Positions 1-8,722 are shown, counted from the stretch's first letter. The stretch is DNA of 64,000 nucleotides from Aureimonas sp. ME7 (GCF_903970965.1 NZ_CAJCKW010000003.1:186001-250000); one strand, 5' to 3'. A program made the numbers and translations. The notes: generated by a model not told the origin, from the sequence alone.

Positions 1-435
1 CCCGCCGTCACCGCCGTGCGGGCCAAGGGCATCGACTGCGTGTTCCAGCCGCTGAAGGAGGGCTACCGCGCCTGGGCCTCCGGCTTCGCCCTGCCGTCCA
101 CCCTGGAAGGCCCCAAGCTCGACGCCGCCTACGAGTTCGTCAATTGGTTCCTGTCCGGCTGGGCCGGCGCCTTCCTGAACCGTCAGGGCTATTATTCCGG
201 CGTCCTGACGACGGCCCAGAAGTCCATGGAGCCCTACGAGTGGGCCTACTGGATGGAAGGCAAGCCGGCGGAGCAGGACATCAAGTCCCCGCAGGGGCAG
301 ACGATCGCCCTGAAGGGGGCGACCCGCGACGGCGGCTCCTTTGACCAGCGCATGGGCGCCGTCGCCTGCTGGAACGCGGTGATGGACGAGGACGCCTATA
401 TGATCCGCAAATGGAACGAGTTCGTCGCGGCTTGA
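1..435 (+). CDS. Polyamine-type ABC transporter substrate-binding protein, C-terminal part
   Basis: The reading frame is open from the first base of the window and ends with TGA at 433-435, so the start lies upstream and only about 144 C-terminal residues are seen. The segment resembles the C-terminal lobe of PotD/PotF-type periplasmic binding proteins (a Trp- and Tyr-rich stretch including YEFVNWFLSGWAGAF and WNEFV near the end). Two permease genes of the same transporter class follow on the same strand, which supports the call. It would capture a polyamine or similar cation in the periplasm. The ligand cannot be told from this fragment. The ATPase gene is not in the window and is presumably upstream. 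Confidence 0.75.
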   Translation, partial: PAVTAVRAKGIDCVFQPLKEGYRAWASGFALPSTLEGPKLDAAYEFVNWFLSGWAGAFLNRQGYYSGVLTTAQKSMEPYEWAYWMEGKPAEQDIKSPQGQTIALKGATRDGGSFDQRMGAVACWNAVMDEDAYMIRKWNEFVAA

Positions 436-447
436 GGCGCGAGGAAG

Positions 448-602
448 GCAGGGGCGCTGCCCCTGCGACCCCGGCAGGGGAAATGATTTCCCCTGCACCC
501 CTCTTCATTTGAGGAGGTTTCCCCGACCGGGGCGGGCCGCGGGCCCGCCCCGGTCGGGGACAGGTCATCCAACGAAAAGAAGGGTCCGGGAAGCCTTCCC
601 GG
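448..602. repeat. Row of four perfect short-loop hairpins between binding-protein and permease genes
   Basis: Four inverted repeats follow one another in the 218-base gap: arms 448-455/459-466 (8 bp), 474-483/487-496 (10 bp), 521-538/542-559 (18 bp, GC-rich) and 586-592/596-602 (7 bp). Each is perfect and each has a 3-base loop. None is followed by a T run, so they are not classic terminators. Their place just after a periplasmic binding-protein gene fits 3'-end mRNA stabilisers that raise binding-protein level over permease level. A mobile palindromic element is the other reading. Confidence 0.8.
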
Positions 603-653
603 GCGGGGACCGGGGTGGCAGCCCCGCACCTTGCGCGCCCGCCACGGAGCCTC

Positions 654-1538
654 ATGACCGCATCCAATCGCACGGGGCTTGCGCCCTATCTGCAGGCCAT
701 GCCGCTCGGGCTGGTGTTTCTCGTGTTTCTCGTGGTGCCGCTCGTCTTCATCGTGATGGTGAGCTTCTGGACCTACGAGAACTACCAGATCCAGCCCGCC
801 TTCACCCTGCAGAACTACGCGGACGTCTTCGACCGCTGCATCACGCGGCTGCCGACCCTGTGCACGACGTTCCGCACGTATGTCTCGACCTTGAGCTTCG
901 CGCTGACGGTTTGGGCGCTGACGCTCGGCATCGGCTTCACCATCGCCTACTTCCTGGCCTTCGAGGTGCGCTCCAAGGCGATCCAGTCGGTTCTGTTCCT
1001 GGTCTGCACGATCCCGTTCTGGACCTCCAACGTCATCCGTATGATCTCGTGGATCCCCCTTCTGGGTCGCGAGGGGCTGGTGAACCGGACCCTCCTCGGC
1101 CTCGGGATGATCGACCGGCCGCTGGAATGGCTGCTCTACTCGTCCTTTTCGGTGACGCTGACGCTGGTCCACCTGTTCACCTTCTTCATGGTGGTGCCGA
1201 TCTACAATTCGATGCTGCGCATCGACCGCTCGCTGATCGAGGCGGCGCGGGATGCGGGTGCCGGCGGCTGGCAGATCCTGTGGAACGTGATCGTGCCGCT
1301 GTCCAAGACCGGCATCGCCATCGGCTCGATCTTCGTTCTCACCATCGTCATGGGCGACTTCATCACGGTCGGCCTGATGGGCGGCCAGCAGATCGCCTCG
1401 GTCGGCAAGACGATCCAGACCGAGATCAGCTATCTCCAGTTCCCGGTCGCCGCGGCCAATGCCGTGGTGCTGCTGGCCACCGTGCTCCTGATCGTGTTCG
1501 CGCTTCTGCGCGTCGTCGACATCCGCAAGGAGCTGTAG
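654..1538 (+). CDS. Polyamine-type ABC transporter permease, PotB-like
   Basis: A 294-residue inner-membrane permease with about six hydrophobic segments. The first lies at about residues 15-40 (LGLVFLVFLVVPLVFIVMV). The conserved binding-protein-dependent permease loop is seen around EAARDAGAGGWQILWNVIVP, which contacts the ATPase. The frame is open further upstream to 615, but ATG at 654 is chosen because a GGAG ribosome site lies six bases before it and the protein then starts with a normal short cytoplasmic tail. The second permease starts four bases after its stop, so the two are co-translated. Expected to form the membrane channel with the next gene product. Confidence 0.85.
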   Translation: MTASNRTGLAPYLQAMPLGLVFLVFLVVPLVFIVMVSFWTYENYQIQPAFTLQNYADVFDRCITRLPTLCTTFRTYVSTLSFALTVWALTLGIGFTIAYFLAFEVRSKAIQSVLFLVCTIPFWTSNVIRMISWIPLLGREGLVNRTLLGLGMIDRPLEWLLYSSFSVTLTLVHLFTFFMVVPIYNSMLRIDRSLIEAARDAGAGGWQILWNVIVPLSKTGIAIGSIFVLTIVMGDFITVGLMGGQQIASVGKTIQTEISYLQFPVAAANAVVLLATVLLIVFALLRVVDIRKEL

Positions 1539-1542
1539 AACC

Positions 1543-2427
1543 ATGCACGAGAAACGCTCGCGCGCCTTCTGGCCCCTGTCAATCTTCTTCGCCCTGTTCG
1601 TCCTCTTCCTCTACGGGCCGACGCTCACCGTTCTGATCCTGTCCTTCCAGGGGCCGGCGGGCGGCCTGACCTTCCCGATGAACGGGGTGTCGACGCATTG
1701 GTTCGGCGTCCTGTGGGCGGGGCTCGGCGTCGTCGATGTCTGGGCGGCGTTTGCGCGGTCCCTTCGGCTCGGCCTCGTCGTCACCGCTTTGACGGTGGTG
1801 ATCTCGGTGCTGGCGGGGCTCGCGTTCCGCCGGCGGTTCCGGGGGTCGACGCTCCTGTTCTACACGGCGATCGCCTCGCTGATCCTGCCCTCGATCGCCG
1901 TTTCGCTCGGCATCGCGCTGGAGTTCCGTCTCTTCGATGATTTCGTGAAGGCCTACGGGCTCGGCGGTTCCGGCTTCCAGTCGGCGATGGGCCTCTTCAC
2001 CTCGGCGCTCGGCGCGCACCTAACCTGGACGTTGCCCTTCGGCATGCTGGTAATGTTCGCCGTGTTCAACCGCTTCGATCCGGCCTACGAGGAGGCCGCG
2101 CGCGACCTCGGCGCGACGCCCTGGCAGACGTTCCGCCACGTCGTCCTGCCGATCATCGCGCCTTACGTCGTCGGCGTCGCGCTCTTCGGCTTCACCCTGT
2201 CCTGGGACGAGATCGCGAGAACCTCCCAGGCGATCGGCGGACCCAACACGCTGCCGCTCGAACTCCAGGGCCTGACCACCACCGTCACGACGCCGGCGAT
2301 CTACGCGCTGGGAACGCTGACGACGGCCGTGTCCTTCCTGGTCATCGGCCTGACGCTCGCCACCGCGCTCGTCCTGCGCGCTCGGCGCATGCGCGGCGCC
2401 TCCGACGCCGGCAAAGGGACGCTATGA
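1543..2427 (+). CDS. Polyamine-type ABC transporter permease, PotC-like
   Basis: A 294-residue permease and partner of the preceding gene. Hydrophobic segments begin at about residue 10 (FWPLSIFFALFVLFLYGP). The ATPase-contact loop reads YEEAARDLGATPWQTFRHVV, close to the family signature EAA---G. Length and layout match PotC/PotI-type permeases. It starts four bases after the first permease and ends the operon in this window. The likely substrate is a polyamine or related small cation, inferred only from family. A 216-base gap with a terminator-like structure separates it from the amide operon downstream. Confidence 0.85.
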   Translation: MHEKRSRAFWPLSIFFALFVLFLYGPTLTVLILSFQGPAGGLTFPMNGVSTHWFGVLWAGLGVVDVWAAFARSLRLGLVVTALTVVISVLAGLAFRRRFRGSTLLFYTAIASLILPSIAVSLGIALEFRLFDDFVKAYGLGGSGFQSAMGLFTSALGAHLTWTLPFGMLVMFAVFNRFDPAYEEAARDLGATPWQTFRHVVLPIIAPYVVGVALFGFTLSWDEIARTSQAIGGPNTLPLELQGLTTTVTTPAIYALGTLTTAVSFLVIGLTLATALVLRARRMRGASDAGKGTL

Positions 2428-2499
2428 CATATCGACACCCAAACGCCGGATAGGCCGCTGCGCATAAAATAAGCAGGCCTCCAATCTCGGCAATTCCTG

Positions 2500-2567
2500 T
2501 TGACGCGCTGGAAAACCTGACGCAGGATCGCTCCCACATACCGGCCTTGATCGCCGGGCGGCAATCG
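2500..2567 (+). promoter_or_regulatory. Putative promoter and leader of the amide operon
   Basis: TTGACG at 2500-2505 could be a -35 box, but the -10 (CAGGAT at 2523-2528) is weak. A 5-bp hairpin, CCGGC/GCCGG at 2541-2545/2553-2557, lies between it and the terminator-like structure. This arrangement (promoter, leader hairpin, terminator, then amiC-amiR) is what an AmiR antitermination target would need. I did not find a clear pair of hexaloops with A at position 1 and G at position 4, the known ANTAR target signature, so the assignment is by context. Confidence 0.35.
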
Positions 2568-2627
2568 AGCCCCGTGAGTCCGATACGACGCTTCGAAGCG
2601 TCGTGGCGCGACCTCGGGGCTTTTTCG
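2568..2627 (+). terminator. Terminator-like compound hairpin before amiC
   Basis: Outer stem AGCCCCG (2568-2574) pairs with CGGGGCT (2615-2621) and runs into a TTTTT tract at 2621-2625. Inside the outer stem sits a perfect 20-base palindrome at 2585-2604 that folds as a 7-bp stem with the hexaloop TTCGAA. It could end the upstream permease operon, or act as the conditional terminator relieved by the AmiR-like protein encoded next but one. The second option is preferred because it lies only about 20 bases before the amiC start. Confidence 0.6.
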
Positions 2628-2643
2628 TTTCAGGGCAGGACAC

Positions 2644-3738
2644 TTGCGGCATCGCATCGACATCGGCGTGCTCTTCTCTCGGACCGGCAGCTACGACCGG
2701 CTCGGCGAGGCCTGCCGCAAGGGCGCCTTTGGGGCGATCGCAGCGATCAATGCCGATCCGGCGCGCCGCATCCGCTTCGAGGTCGCCGAGCGCGATCCCG
2801 AGGGGCGGATCGAGCGCTATGCCCCGCTCTGCGCCGATCTTCTGACGGGAAGCAGGGTTCGCCACGTCGTCGGCTGCATCACCTCCTGGAGCCGGAAGGA
2901 CGTCATTCCTGTCCTCGAAAAGCACGGCGGCCTTCTTTGGTATCCCGCGCCCTACGAGGGCTTCGAGGCCAGCGATCACGTCGTCTACATGAACGCGGCC
3001 CCGAACCAGCATCTCGTGCCGCTCGTCGCCCATGTGGCGGCGCGCTACGGAAGCGATGCGTTTCTCCTCGGATCCAACTACATCTGGGACTGGGAGATGA
3101 ACCGCATCGCCCGCGACCTCGTGGCCGATGCCGGCGGCGAGGTGCGGGGCGAGCGCTACCTGCCGCTCGGCGACACGGATGTCGCCCGGCTGATCGCCGA
3201 GATCCGCGCCACGGCGCCGGATTTCGTCCTCAACAACCTGATCGGCCCCTCGTCCTACGCCTTCTACGAAGCCTATGCGGCTCTCGGGCGCGAGGACGAG
3301 CGCTTCCATCCCGAGCGGCGGCCGATCCTGTCCTGCAACCTGACGGAGGCCGAACTTCCCTCGATCGCCCCCTATGGCGAAGGACACCTTTCGTCGCTGC
3401 CCTTCGTCCATGACGGTGCGCCGGGACCTACGTCTTCCTTCGAGGCGGCGGCCCACGCGGCGGTAACCGTCCTTGCCGACGCCATCGAGGCGGCGGGGAG
3501 CGACGAGCCGGATGCGGTGCGACACGCGATGGCCGCAAGCACGCATGTGACCGCGCTCGGGCCCATCCGCATCGATCCGCTCACCCAGCATGCGCAACTC
3601 CCCGTCCGGATCGCGAGCATTCGCGGCACGCGCTTCGAGGTGCTGGAGGAAAGCCCGAGGCTCGTCGCGGCGGACCCGTATCTTTCGCGCTACGACCCCG
3701 CTGCCACGTTCCGTCCGAAGCTGAGGCTGGTGCGATGA
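2644..3738 (+). CDS. amiC: AmiC-like amide sensor / antiterminator-controlling protein
   Basis: A 364-residue protein of the AmiC/UrtA periplasmic-binding-protein fold but with no signal peptide, as in Pseudomonas AmiC (about 385 residues), which is cytoplasmic. It begins HRIDIGVLFSRTGSYDRL, the usual first strand and ligand loop of this family. The start is TTG at 2644, preceded by AGGA at 2637-2640. No in-frame ATG lies nearby. AmiC binds short amides and releases AmiR. The stop codon overlaps the start of the AmiR-like gene by four bases (ATGA), so both proteins are made together, fitting an AmiC-AmiR complex. It could instead be a cytoplasmic relative sensing another ligand such as a urea compound. 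Confidence 0.8.
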   Translation: MRHRIDIGVLFSRTGSYDRLGEACRKGAFGAIAAINADPARRIRFEVAERDPEGRIERYAPLCADLLTGSRVRHVVGCITSWSRKDVIPVLEKHGGLLWYPAPYEGFEASDHVVYMNAAPNQHLVPLVAHVAARYGSDAFLLGSNYIWDWEMNRIARDLVADAGGEVRGERYLPLGDTDVARLIAEIRATAPDFVLNNLIGPSSYAFYEAYAALGREDERFHPERRPILSCNLTEAELPSIAPYGEGHLSSLPFVHDGAPGPTSSFEAAAHAAVTVLADAIEAAGSDEPDAVRHAMAASTHVTALGPIRIDPLTQHAQLPVRIASIRGTRFEVLEESPRLVAADPYLSRYDPAATFRPKLRLVR

Positions 3739-4340
3739 CGAGGGCCGTGCGCATTCCCAATCTCGGCGGGGCAAGGGCGGTCGTCCTGCATCGCGAGCAC
3801 GCCTCCGTCGACGTGCTGATCCGCCAGCTCGGCGCGATCGGGCTGGAAGTGGCACAGGCGTGGCCCGATCTGCCGGCCTCGGCCGCCGGAGCGGATTTCC
3901 TGTTCTTCGACGTCGACCACGGCTTCGACGAGCAGTTCCCTTGGGCTCCCGGCGAGGCGCCGATGCCGCTCGTGGCGCTGATCGGGTCGGAAGCGCCCGG
4001 CCGCATCGAATGGGCGCTGTCGCACCGGGCCGACGCGCAGGTCCTGAAACCCGTCGGCAGCGCCGGCGTCTACTCCGCGCTTTTGATCGCCCGGCGCGCC
4101 TTCGACGAGCGGCGGCGGCTCGGAGCGGAGATCGCCGCCCTGCGCGAGCGCATCGCCGAGCGCCAGACGGTCGTGCGCGCGGTGGTCGCCCTGTCGGGCG
4201 GTGGCATCGGCGAGGAGCAGGCCTATGCCCAGCTCCGGGCGCTCGCCATGGGCTGGCAGATGACGATGGAAGAAGCCGCGCGCCGCGTCGTCGATCTCAA
4301 GAACAAGGAGGCCTCGGATGAGCGTCCTCGTCGGGCCTGA
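3735..4340 (+). CDS. amiR: AmiR-like ANTAR-domain transcription antiterminator
   Basis: A 201-residue protein, about the length of Pseudomonas AmiR (196). Residues about 1-110 resemble the pseudo-receiver domain. A coiled stretch rich in Ala, Arg and Glu follows (AEIAALRERIAERQTVVRAV). Residues about 140-190 form the ANTAR RNA-binding domain, with the typical EEQAYAQLRALAMGWQMTME. ANTAR proteins bind paired hairpins in leader RNA and stop terminator formation. The only leader in the operon with a terminator-like hairpin is the one before amiC, so autoregulation of the whole operon is likely. Its 3' end overlaps the next permease gene by 23 bases. Confidence 0.85.
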   Translation: MTRAVRIPNLGGARAVVLHREHASVDVLIRQLGAIGLEVAQAWPDLPASAAGADFLFFDVDHGFDEQFPWAPGEAPMPLVALIGSEAPGRIEWALSHRADAQVLKPVGSAGVYSALLIARRAFDERRRLGAEIAALRERIAERQTVVRAVVALSGGGIGEEQAYAQLRALAMGWQMTMEEAARRVVDLKNKEASDERPRRA

Positions 4341-5226
4341 GGCCTCCGCCGTTCCCCCGTCCGCGCCGGTGGGCGGCGAGGGCGTCCTGCGCCGGCTCCT
4401 CGGGCGCCGGCTCGCCGTGTTCGGGCTCGCGATCATCGCCTTGGTCGTTCTGTCGGCGGTCTTCGCACCGCTCGTCGCCCCGTTCGATCCCAACGAGCAG
4501 TTCTTCGACGGCCTGTCGCTGGAGGGCTCGCCGCTGCCGCCCTCCGCCACCTACTGGCTCGGCACCGATCTTCTCGGCCGCGATCTCCTGTCGCGCCTTC
4601 TCTACGGCGCGCGCAATTCGCTCGTCATCGGCATCGTCGCCAACGGTGCGGCGCTCGTCATCGGCACGTTGGTCGGCGTCGTCGCCGGCTATTACCGCGG
4701 CCTCGTCGGCACCGTGCTGATGCGCTTCACCGACCTGATGATGGCGTTTCCGGCGCTGCTCCTGGCGATCTGCCTTGCCGCCGTCCTGCGCCCGAGCCTG
4801 TGGATCGTCGCACTCGTGATCGCGCTGGTGAACTGGGTGCAGGTGGCTCGCGTCGTCTACTCCGAGACGCGCTCGCTCGCGACACGCGAGTTCATCCAGG
4901 CTGAGGTGACGCTGGGGGCAAGCTCGTCCCGCATCCTGTTCCACCATGTTCTGCCGCACCTCACCTCCACCGTGATCGTCTACGGCACGCTCGGCATTTC
5001 GACGACCGTGCTTCTGGAAGCGACGCTGTCCTTCCTTGGCGTCGGCGTGCAGCCGCCGGACGCCTCGTGGGGCAACATCATTTTCGAGAACCAGACCTAC
5101 TTCCAGGCGGCGCCCTGGCTGGTTTTCTTCCCCGGCGCGGCGATCCTGGCTCTCGCGCTCGCCTTCAATCTCGTCGGCGACGCGCTGCGCGATGCCCTCG
5201 ACCCGACCGAGGAGGGGCGCGGCTGA
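4318..5226 (+). CDS. Dipeptide/oligopeptide-type ABC permease, DppC-like
   Basis: A 302-residue permease of the DppC/OppC class: a cytoplasmic N-terminal tail of about 35 residues, a first membrane segment at about 36-60 (LAVFGLAIIALVVLSAVF), the periplasmic signature FWLGTD-like YWLGTDLLGRDLLSRLLYGAR, and the ATPase loop EVTLGASSSRILFHHVLPH. The ATG at 4318 lies inside the end of amiR, and its stop TGA overlaps the DppB start by one base. In most dpp operons DppB comes first; here the order is C then B. It should pair with the next gene product to import a small peptide or amide. Confidence 0.88.
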   Translation: MSVLVGPEASAVPPSAPVGGEGVLRRLLGRRLAVFGLAIIALVVLSAVFAPLVAPFDPNEQFFDGLSLEGSPLPPSATYWLGTDLLGRDLLSRLLYGARNSLVIGIVANGAALVIGTLVGVVAGYYRGLVGTVLMRFTDLMMAFPALLLAICLAAVLRPSLWIVALVIALVNWVQVARVVYSETRSLATREFIQAEVTLGASSSRILFHHVLPHLTSTVIVYGTLGISTTVLLEATLSFLGVGVQPPDASWGNIIFENQTYFQAAPWLVFFPGAAILALALAFNLVGDALRDALDPTEEGRG

Positions 5227-6146
5227 TGGCGATCTATCTGGCACGCCGCCTGTTTCAGGCCGTTCTCATTCTCCTCGGCGTCAGCCTCGTCACCTTCGCG
5301 CTGCTCTACCTTCTGCCGGCGGACCCGGCCCGGCAGATCGCCGGACGCACGGCGACCGCGGCGCAGGTGGCGGGCATTCGCACCCAGCTCGGGCTCGACC
5401 AGCCCTTCCTCGTCCAGTACGCGCGCTATCTCGGCAACCTCCTGCAAGGCGATCTCGGCCGATCCTACCTCCAGCGCTCGGCGGTCGCCGACCTGATCTC
5501 AGCGCGCCTTCCCGCCAGCCTCCTCCTGATGCTGGCCGCGATCCTCTGCGAACTCGCGCTCGGCCTTTCCATGGGCATGTTGGCCGCCGTCCGGCGCGGG
5601 CGTGCCAGCGACCACGCGCTGATGGTGACCTCCTTCGTCACCGTCTCGGCGCCGCAGTTCGTGGTGGGCCTTCTTCTCCTCTACGTCTTCGCCGTGCGCC
5701 TCGGCTGGTTCCCGATCGGCGGCTACGGCACCTTTTCCCATCTCGTCCTGCCGGCGCTGACGCTCGGCATCCTCGGGGCCGGCTGGTACGCGCGCATGAT
5801 GCGCTCCTCCATGGTGGACGTTCTGCGCCAGGACTATGTTCGCACGGCCCGCGCCAAGGGCCTCAGGCGCTGGACGATCCTCGCCCGCCACGCGCTGCCC
5901 AACGCGATCCTGCCCGTCATCGCGATGATCGGCATCGACATCGGCCTCTTCATGAGCGGCATCGTCGTGGTGGAGAGCGTCTTCGGCTGGCCGGGCATCG
6001 GCCAGCTCGCCTGGCAGGCGATCCAGCGCGTCGATCTGCCGATCATCATGGGTGTCACCCTGGTTTCGGCGGTCGCCATCGTCCTCGGCAACCTTCTGGC
6101 CGACCTCGTCACCCCGCTCATCGATCCCCGCATCAAGCTTCAATAG
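5226..6146 (+). CDS. Dipeptide/oligopeptide-type ABC permease, DppB-like
   Basis: A 306-residue DppB/OppB permease. It starts AIYLARRLFQAVLILLGVSL, the standard first membrane segment of this family, and carries the conserved periplasmic region with RTQLGLDQPFLVQY. The ATPase-contact loop is DYVRTARAKGLRRWTILARH. The start ATG overlaps the upstream TGA in the form TGATG, which decides the start against a longer open frame beginning at 5067. It ends 13 bases before the binding-protein gene, with a GGAAGG site between them. Confidence 0.9.
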   Translation: MAIYLARRLFQAVLILLGVSLVTFALLYLLPADPARQIAGRTATAAQVAGIRTQLGLDQPFLVQYARYLGNLLQGDLGRSYLQRSAVADLISARLPASLLLMLAAILCELALGLSMGMLAAVRRGRASDHALMVTSFVTVSAPQFVVGLLLLYVFAVRLGWFPIGGYGTFSHLVLPALTLGILGAGWYARMMRSSMVDVLRQDYVRTARAKGLRRWTILARHALPNAILPVIAMIGIDIGLFMSGIVVVESVFGWPGIGQLAWQAIQRVDLPIIMGVTLVSAVAIVLGNLLADLVTPLIDPRIKLQ

Positions 6147-6159
6147 GAAGGAACCTCCC

Positions 6160-7776
6160 ATGACGTCCCTCTTCAAGCGGAGCGCCGCGGCGCTCGCCAT
6201 CACCGCGTCGCTCCTTTCCGCTCCGGCCGCGGCCCTGGCGCAGGACGCCAAGACGATCACCGTCACCTACAAGGACGATATCGCGACGCTCGACCCGGCG
6301 ATCGGCTACGACTGGCAAAACTTCTCGATGATCAAGTCGATCTTCGACGGGCTGATGGACTACGAGCCGGGCACCGCCACGCTGCGGCCGGGGCTGGCCG
6401 AGAGCTACGAGATCTCGCCTGACGGCAAGGTTTTCACCTTCAAGCTGCGCGACGGCGTCAAATTCCACAACGGCCGCGCGATGACGGCCGAGGACGTCAA
6501 GTATTCCTTCGAGCGCACGGTCAACCCGGCCACCCAGTCGCCGGGCGCGGGCTTCCTTGGCTCGATCGAAGGCTTCGACGCCATGCAGGGCGGCACCGCG
6601 ACCGAGCTGTCCGGCGTCAAGGTCCTCGACCCGAAGACGGTCGAAGTGACGCTGTCGCGCCCGGACGCGACGTTCCTTTCGGTGATGGCGCTGAACTTCT
6701 CCTTCATCGTGCCGAAGGAAGAGGTCGAGAAGTCCGGCGCCGACTTCGGCCGTAACCCGGTCGGCACCGGCGCCTTCAAGCTCACGGAATGGACGCTCGG
6801 CCAACGGCTCGTTCTCGAAAAGAACGCCGACTACTACCGCGAGGGCGCGCCCAAGCTCGACGGCATCACCTTCGAGATCGGGCAGGAACCGGTGGTCTCG
6901 CTCCTGCGCGTCCAGAACGGCGAGGTGGACGTGCCGGGCGATGGCATCCCCCCGGCCAAGTTCCGCGAGGTGATGGGCAATCCCGCCGAGGCCGCGCAGG
7001 TGGTGGAGGGCGTGCAGCTCCACACCGGCTACATCACTATGAACACCAAGGCCGCGCCCTTCGACGACCTGAAGGTGCGTCAGGCCGTCAACATGGCGAT
7101 CAACAAGGAGCGCATCGTCCAGATCATCAACGGCCGCGCGACACCCGCCAACCAGCCGCTGCCGCCCACGATGCCGGGCTACGTCCAGAACTTCGAGGGC
7201 TACAAGTACGACGTGGACGCGGCCAAGAAGCTCCTCGCCGAAGCCGGCCATGAGAACGGCTTCGAGACCGAGCTGTTCGTCGCCAACGTCGATCCGCAGC
7301 CGCGCATCGCGCAGGCGATCCAGCAGGATCTGGCGGCGATCGGCATCAAGGCCTCGATCCAGAGTCTGGCTCAGGCCAACGTCATCGCCGCCGGCGGCTC
7401 GGCGGAAGGGGCGCCGATGATCTGGTCGGGCGGCATGGCCTGGATCGCCGACTTTCCCGACCCGTCGAACTTCTACGGCCCGATTCTGGGCTGCGCGGGC
7501 GCGGCGGACGGCGGCTGGAACTGGGCGAAATACTGCAACGAGGCGCTGGACGGACAAGCCGCCGCCGCCGATGCCATGGTCGATCCGGCCAAGGCCGCCG
7601 AGCGCGCGAGCGCCTGGGGCGAGGTCTACAAGCAGGTGATGGCCGACGCACCTTGGGTCCCGGTCTTCAACGAGAAGCGCTACACGATGCGCTCGGCCCG
7701 CATGGGCGGCGACGACGCACTCTATGTCGATCCGGTCAACACGCCGATGAACTATCGCTACGTCGAGACCAAGTGA
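6160..7776 (+). CDS. Dipeptide/oligopeptide-type ABC substrate-binding protein (SBP family 5)
   Basis: A 538-residue periplasmic protein with a clear signal peptide (MTSLFKRSAAALAITASLLS, cleaved after about AALAQ). The SBP_bac_5 pattern follows: YEISPDGKVFTFKLRDGVKF near residues 80-100, then a long two-lobe domain typical of DppA/OppA. The start ATG at 6160 has GGAAGGAACC just before it; the frame is open upstream but that part belongs to the permease gene in another frame. Given the following amidase gene, the ligand may be a small amide, formylated compound or short peptide. The amidase gene starts one base after its stop. Confidence 0.9.
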   Translation: MTSLFKRSAAALAITASLLSAPAAALAQDAKTITVTYKDDIATLDPAIGYDWQNFSMIKSIFDGLMDYEPGTATLRPGLAESYEISPDGKVFTFKLRDGVKFHNGRAMTAEDVKYSFERTVNPATQSPGAGFLGSIEGFDAMQGGTATELSGVKVLDPKTVEVTLSRPDATFLSVMALNFSFIVPKEEVEKSGADFGRNPVGTGAFKLTEWTLGQRLVLEKNADYYREGAPKLDGITFEIGQEPVVSLLRVQNGEVDVPGDGIPPAKFREVMGNPAEAAQVVEGVQLHTGYITMNTKAAPFDDLKVRQAVNMAINKERIVQIINGRATPANQPLPPTMPGYVQNFEGYKYDVDAAKKLLAEAGHENGFETELFVANVDPQPRIAQAIQQDLAAIGIKASIQSLAQANVIAAGGSAEGAPMIWSGGMAWIADFPDPSNFYGPILGCAGAADGGWNWAKYCNEALDGQAAAADAMVDPAKAAERASAWGEVYKQVMADAPWVPVFNEKRYTMRSARMGGDDALYVDPVNTPMNYRYVETK

Positions 7777-7777
7777 G

Positions 7778-8722
7778 ATGTGCAAGGCCTGCGATTATAC
7801 GATCCACGGTCGCCAGCACCATTTCGGCTGGGACAATTCGCTCGAACCGGCGCTGAGGGTGGCGCCGGGCTCGACGATCGAGTTCGAATGCCGGGATTCC
7901 TCGGCCGGCCAGCTGACGCCGGCGTCCACGGTCGAAAGCGTCACGGCGCTCGACTTCGGCAAGATCAACCCCGTCTCCGGGCCGATCTTCGTCGAGGGCG
8001 CGGAGCCCGGCGACGCGCTGAAGGTGACGATCGACGGCTTCAAGCCGTCCGGCTTCGGCTGGACGGCCAACATCCCGGGCTTCGGGCTCCTGGCGGACCA
8101 GTTCACCGAGCCCGCCCTGACGCTCTGGAACTACGATCCGAGCGGAACCGTGCCGGCGGCCTTCGGCGCGCACGGGCGCGTGCCCCTGAAGCCCTTCGCT
8201 GGGACGATCGGCAATGCGCCGGCCGAGCCGGGGCACCACTCGGTGGTGCCGCCGCGCCGGGTCGGCGGCAATCTCGACATCCGGGACCTGTCGGCGGGCA
8301 CGGTCCTGTATCTCCCGGTGGAGGTGGCCGGCGCGCTCTTCTCGGTCGGCGACACCCACGCCGCGCAAGGCGACGGCGAGGTCTGCGGCACGGCGATCGA
8401 AAGTCCGATGAACGCCGTCCTGACGCTCGATCTCGTGAAGGGCGCCCATCTCGCCATGCCCCGCTTCACGACGCCGGGGCCGGTCACGCGCCATCTCGAC
8501 GCCAAGGGCTACGAGGTGACGACCGGTGTCGGGCCCGACCTGATGACGGGCGCGGGCCGAGCCGTCGCCGACATGGTCGAGCTTCTGGCGGCCCGCTACA
8601 ACCTGGCTCCGGTGGACGCCTACATGCTCGTCTCGGCCTGCGGCGATCTTCGGATCTCCGAGATCGTCGACATGCCGAACTGGGTCGTTTCGTTCTACTT
8701 CCCGCGCGTCGTGTTCGAATGA
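7778..8722 (+). CDS. Acetamidase/formamidase family amidohydrolase
   Basis: A 314-residue protein of the FmdA/AmdA family, which hydrolyses formamide or acetamide to the acid and ammonia. Recognised by FVEGAEPGDALKVTIDGFKP at about residues 70-90 and by the core SVGDTHAAQGDGEVCGTAIE at about 189-208, whose Asp, His and Glu are the likely metal and catalytic residues. No signal peptide, so it acts in the cytoplasm on imported substrate. It sits between the binding-protein and ATPase genes of the same transporter; its stop overlaps the ATPase start (ATGA). This makes it the probable catabolic enzyme of the AmiC/AmiR-controlled operon. Confidence 0.88.
   Translation: MCKACDYTIHGRQHHFGWDNSLEPALRVAPGSTIEFECRDSSAGQLTPASTVESVTALDFGKINPVSGPIFVEGAEPGDALKVTIDGFKPSGFGWTANIPGFGLLADQFTEPALTLWNYDPSGTVPAAFGAHGRVPLKPFAGTIGNAPAEPGHHSVVPPRRVGGNLDIRDLSAGTVLYLPVEVAGALFSVGDTHAAQGDGEVCGTAIESPMNAVLTLDLVKGAHLAMPRFTTPGPVTRHLDAKGYEVTTGVGPDLMTGAGRAVADMVELLAARYNLAPVDAYMLVSACGDLRISEIVDMPNWVVSFYFPRVVFE

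Noticed and set aside
2428-2567. A metabolite riboswitch (for example guanidine class) before the amide operon
   Set aside because: I searched for the characteristic conserved loops by eye and found none; the AmiR context explains the terminator-like structure better.
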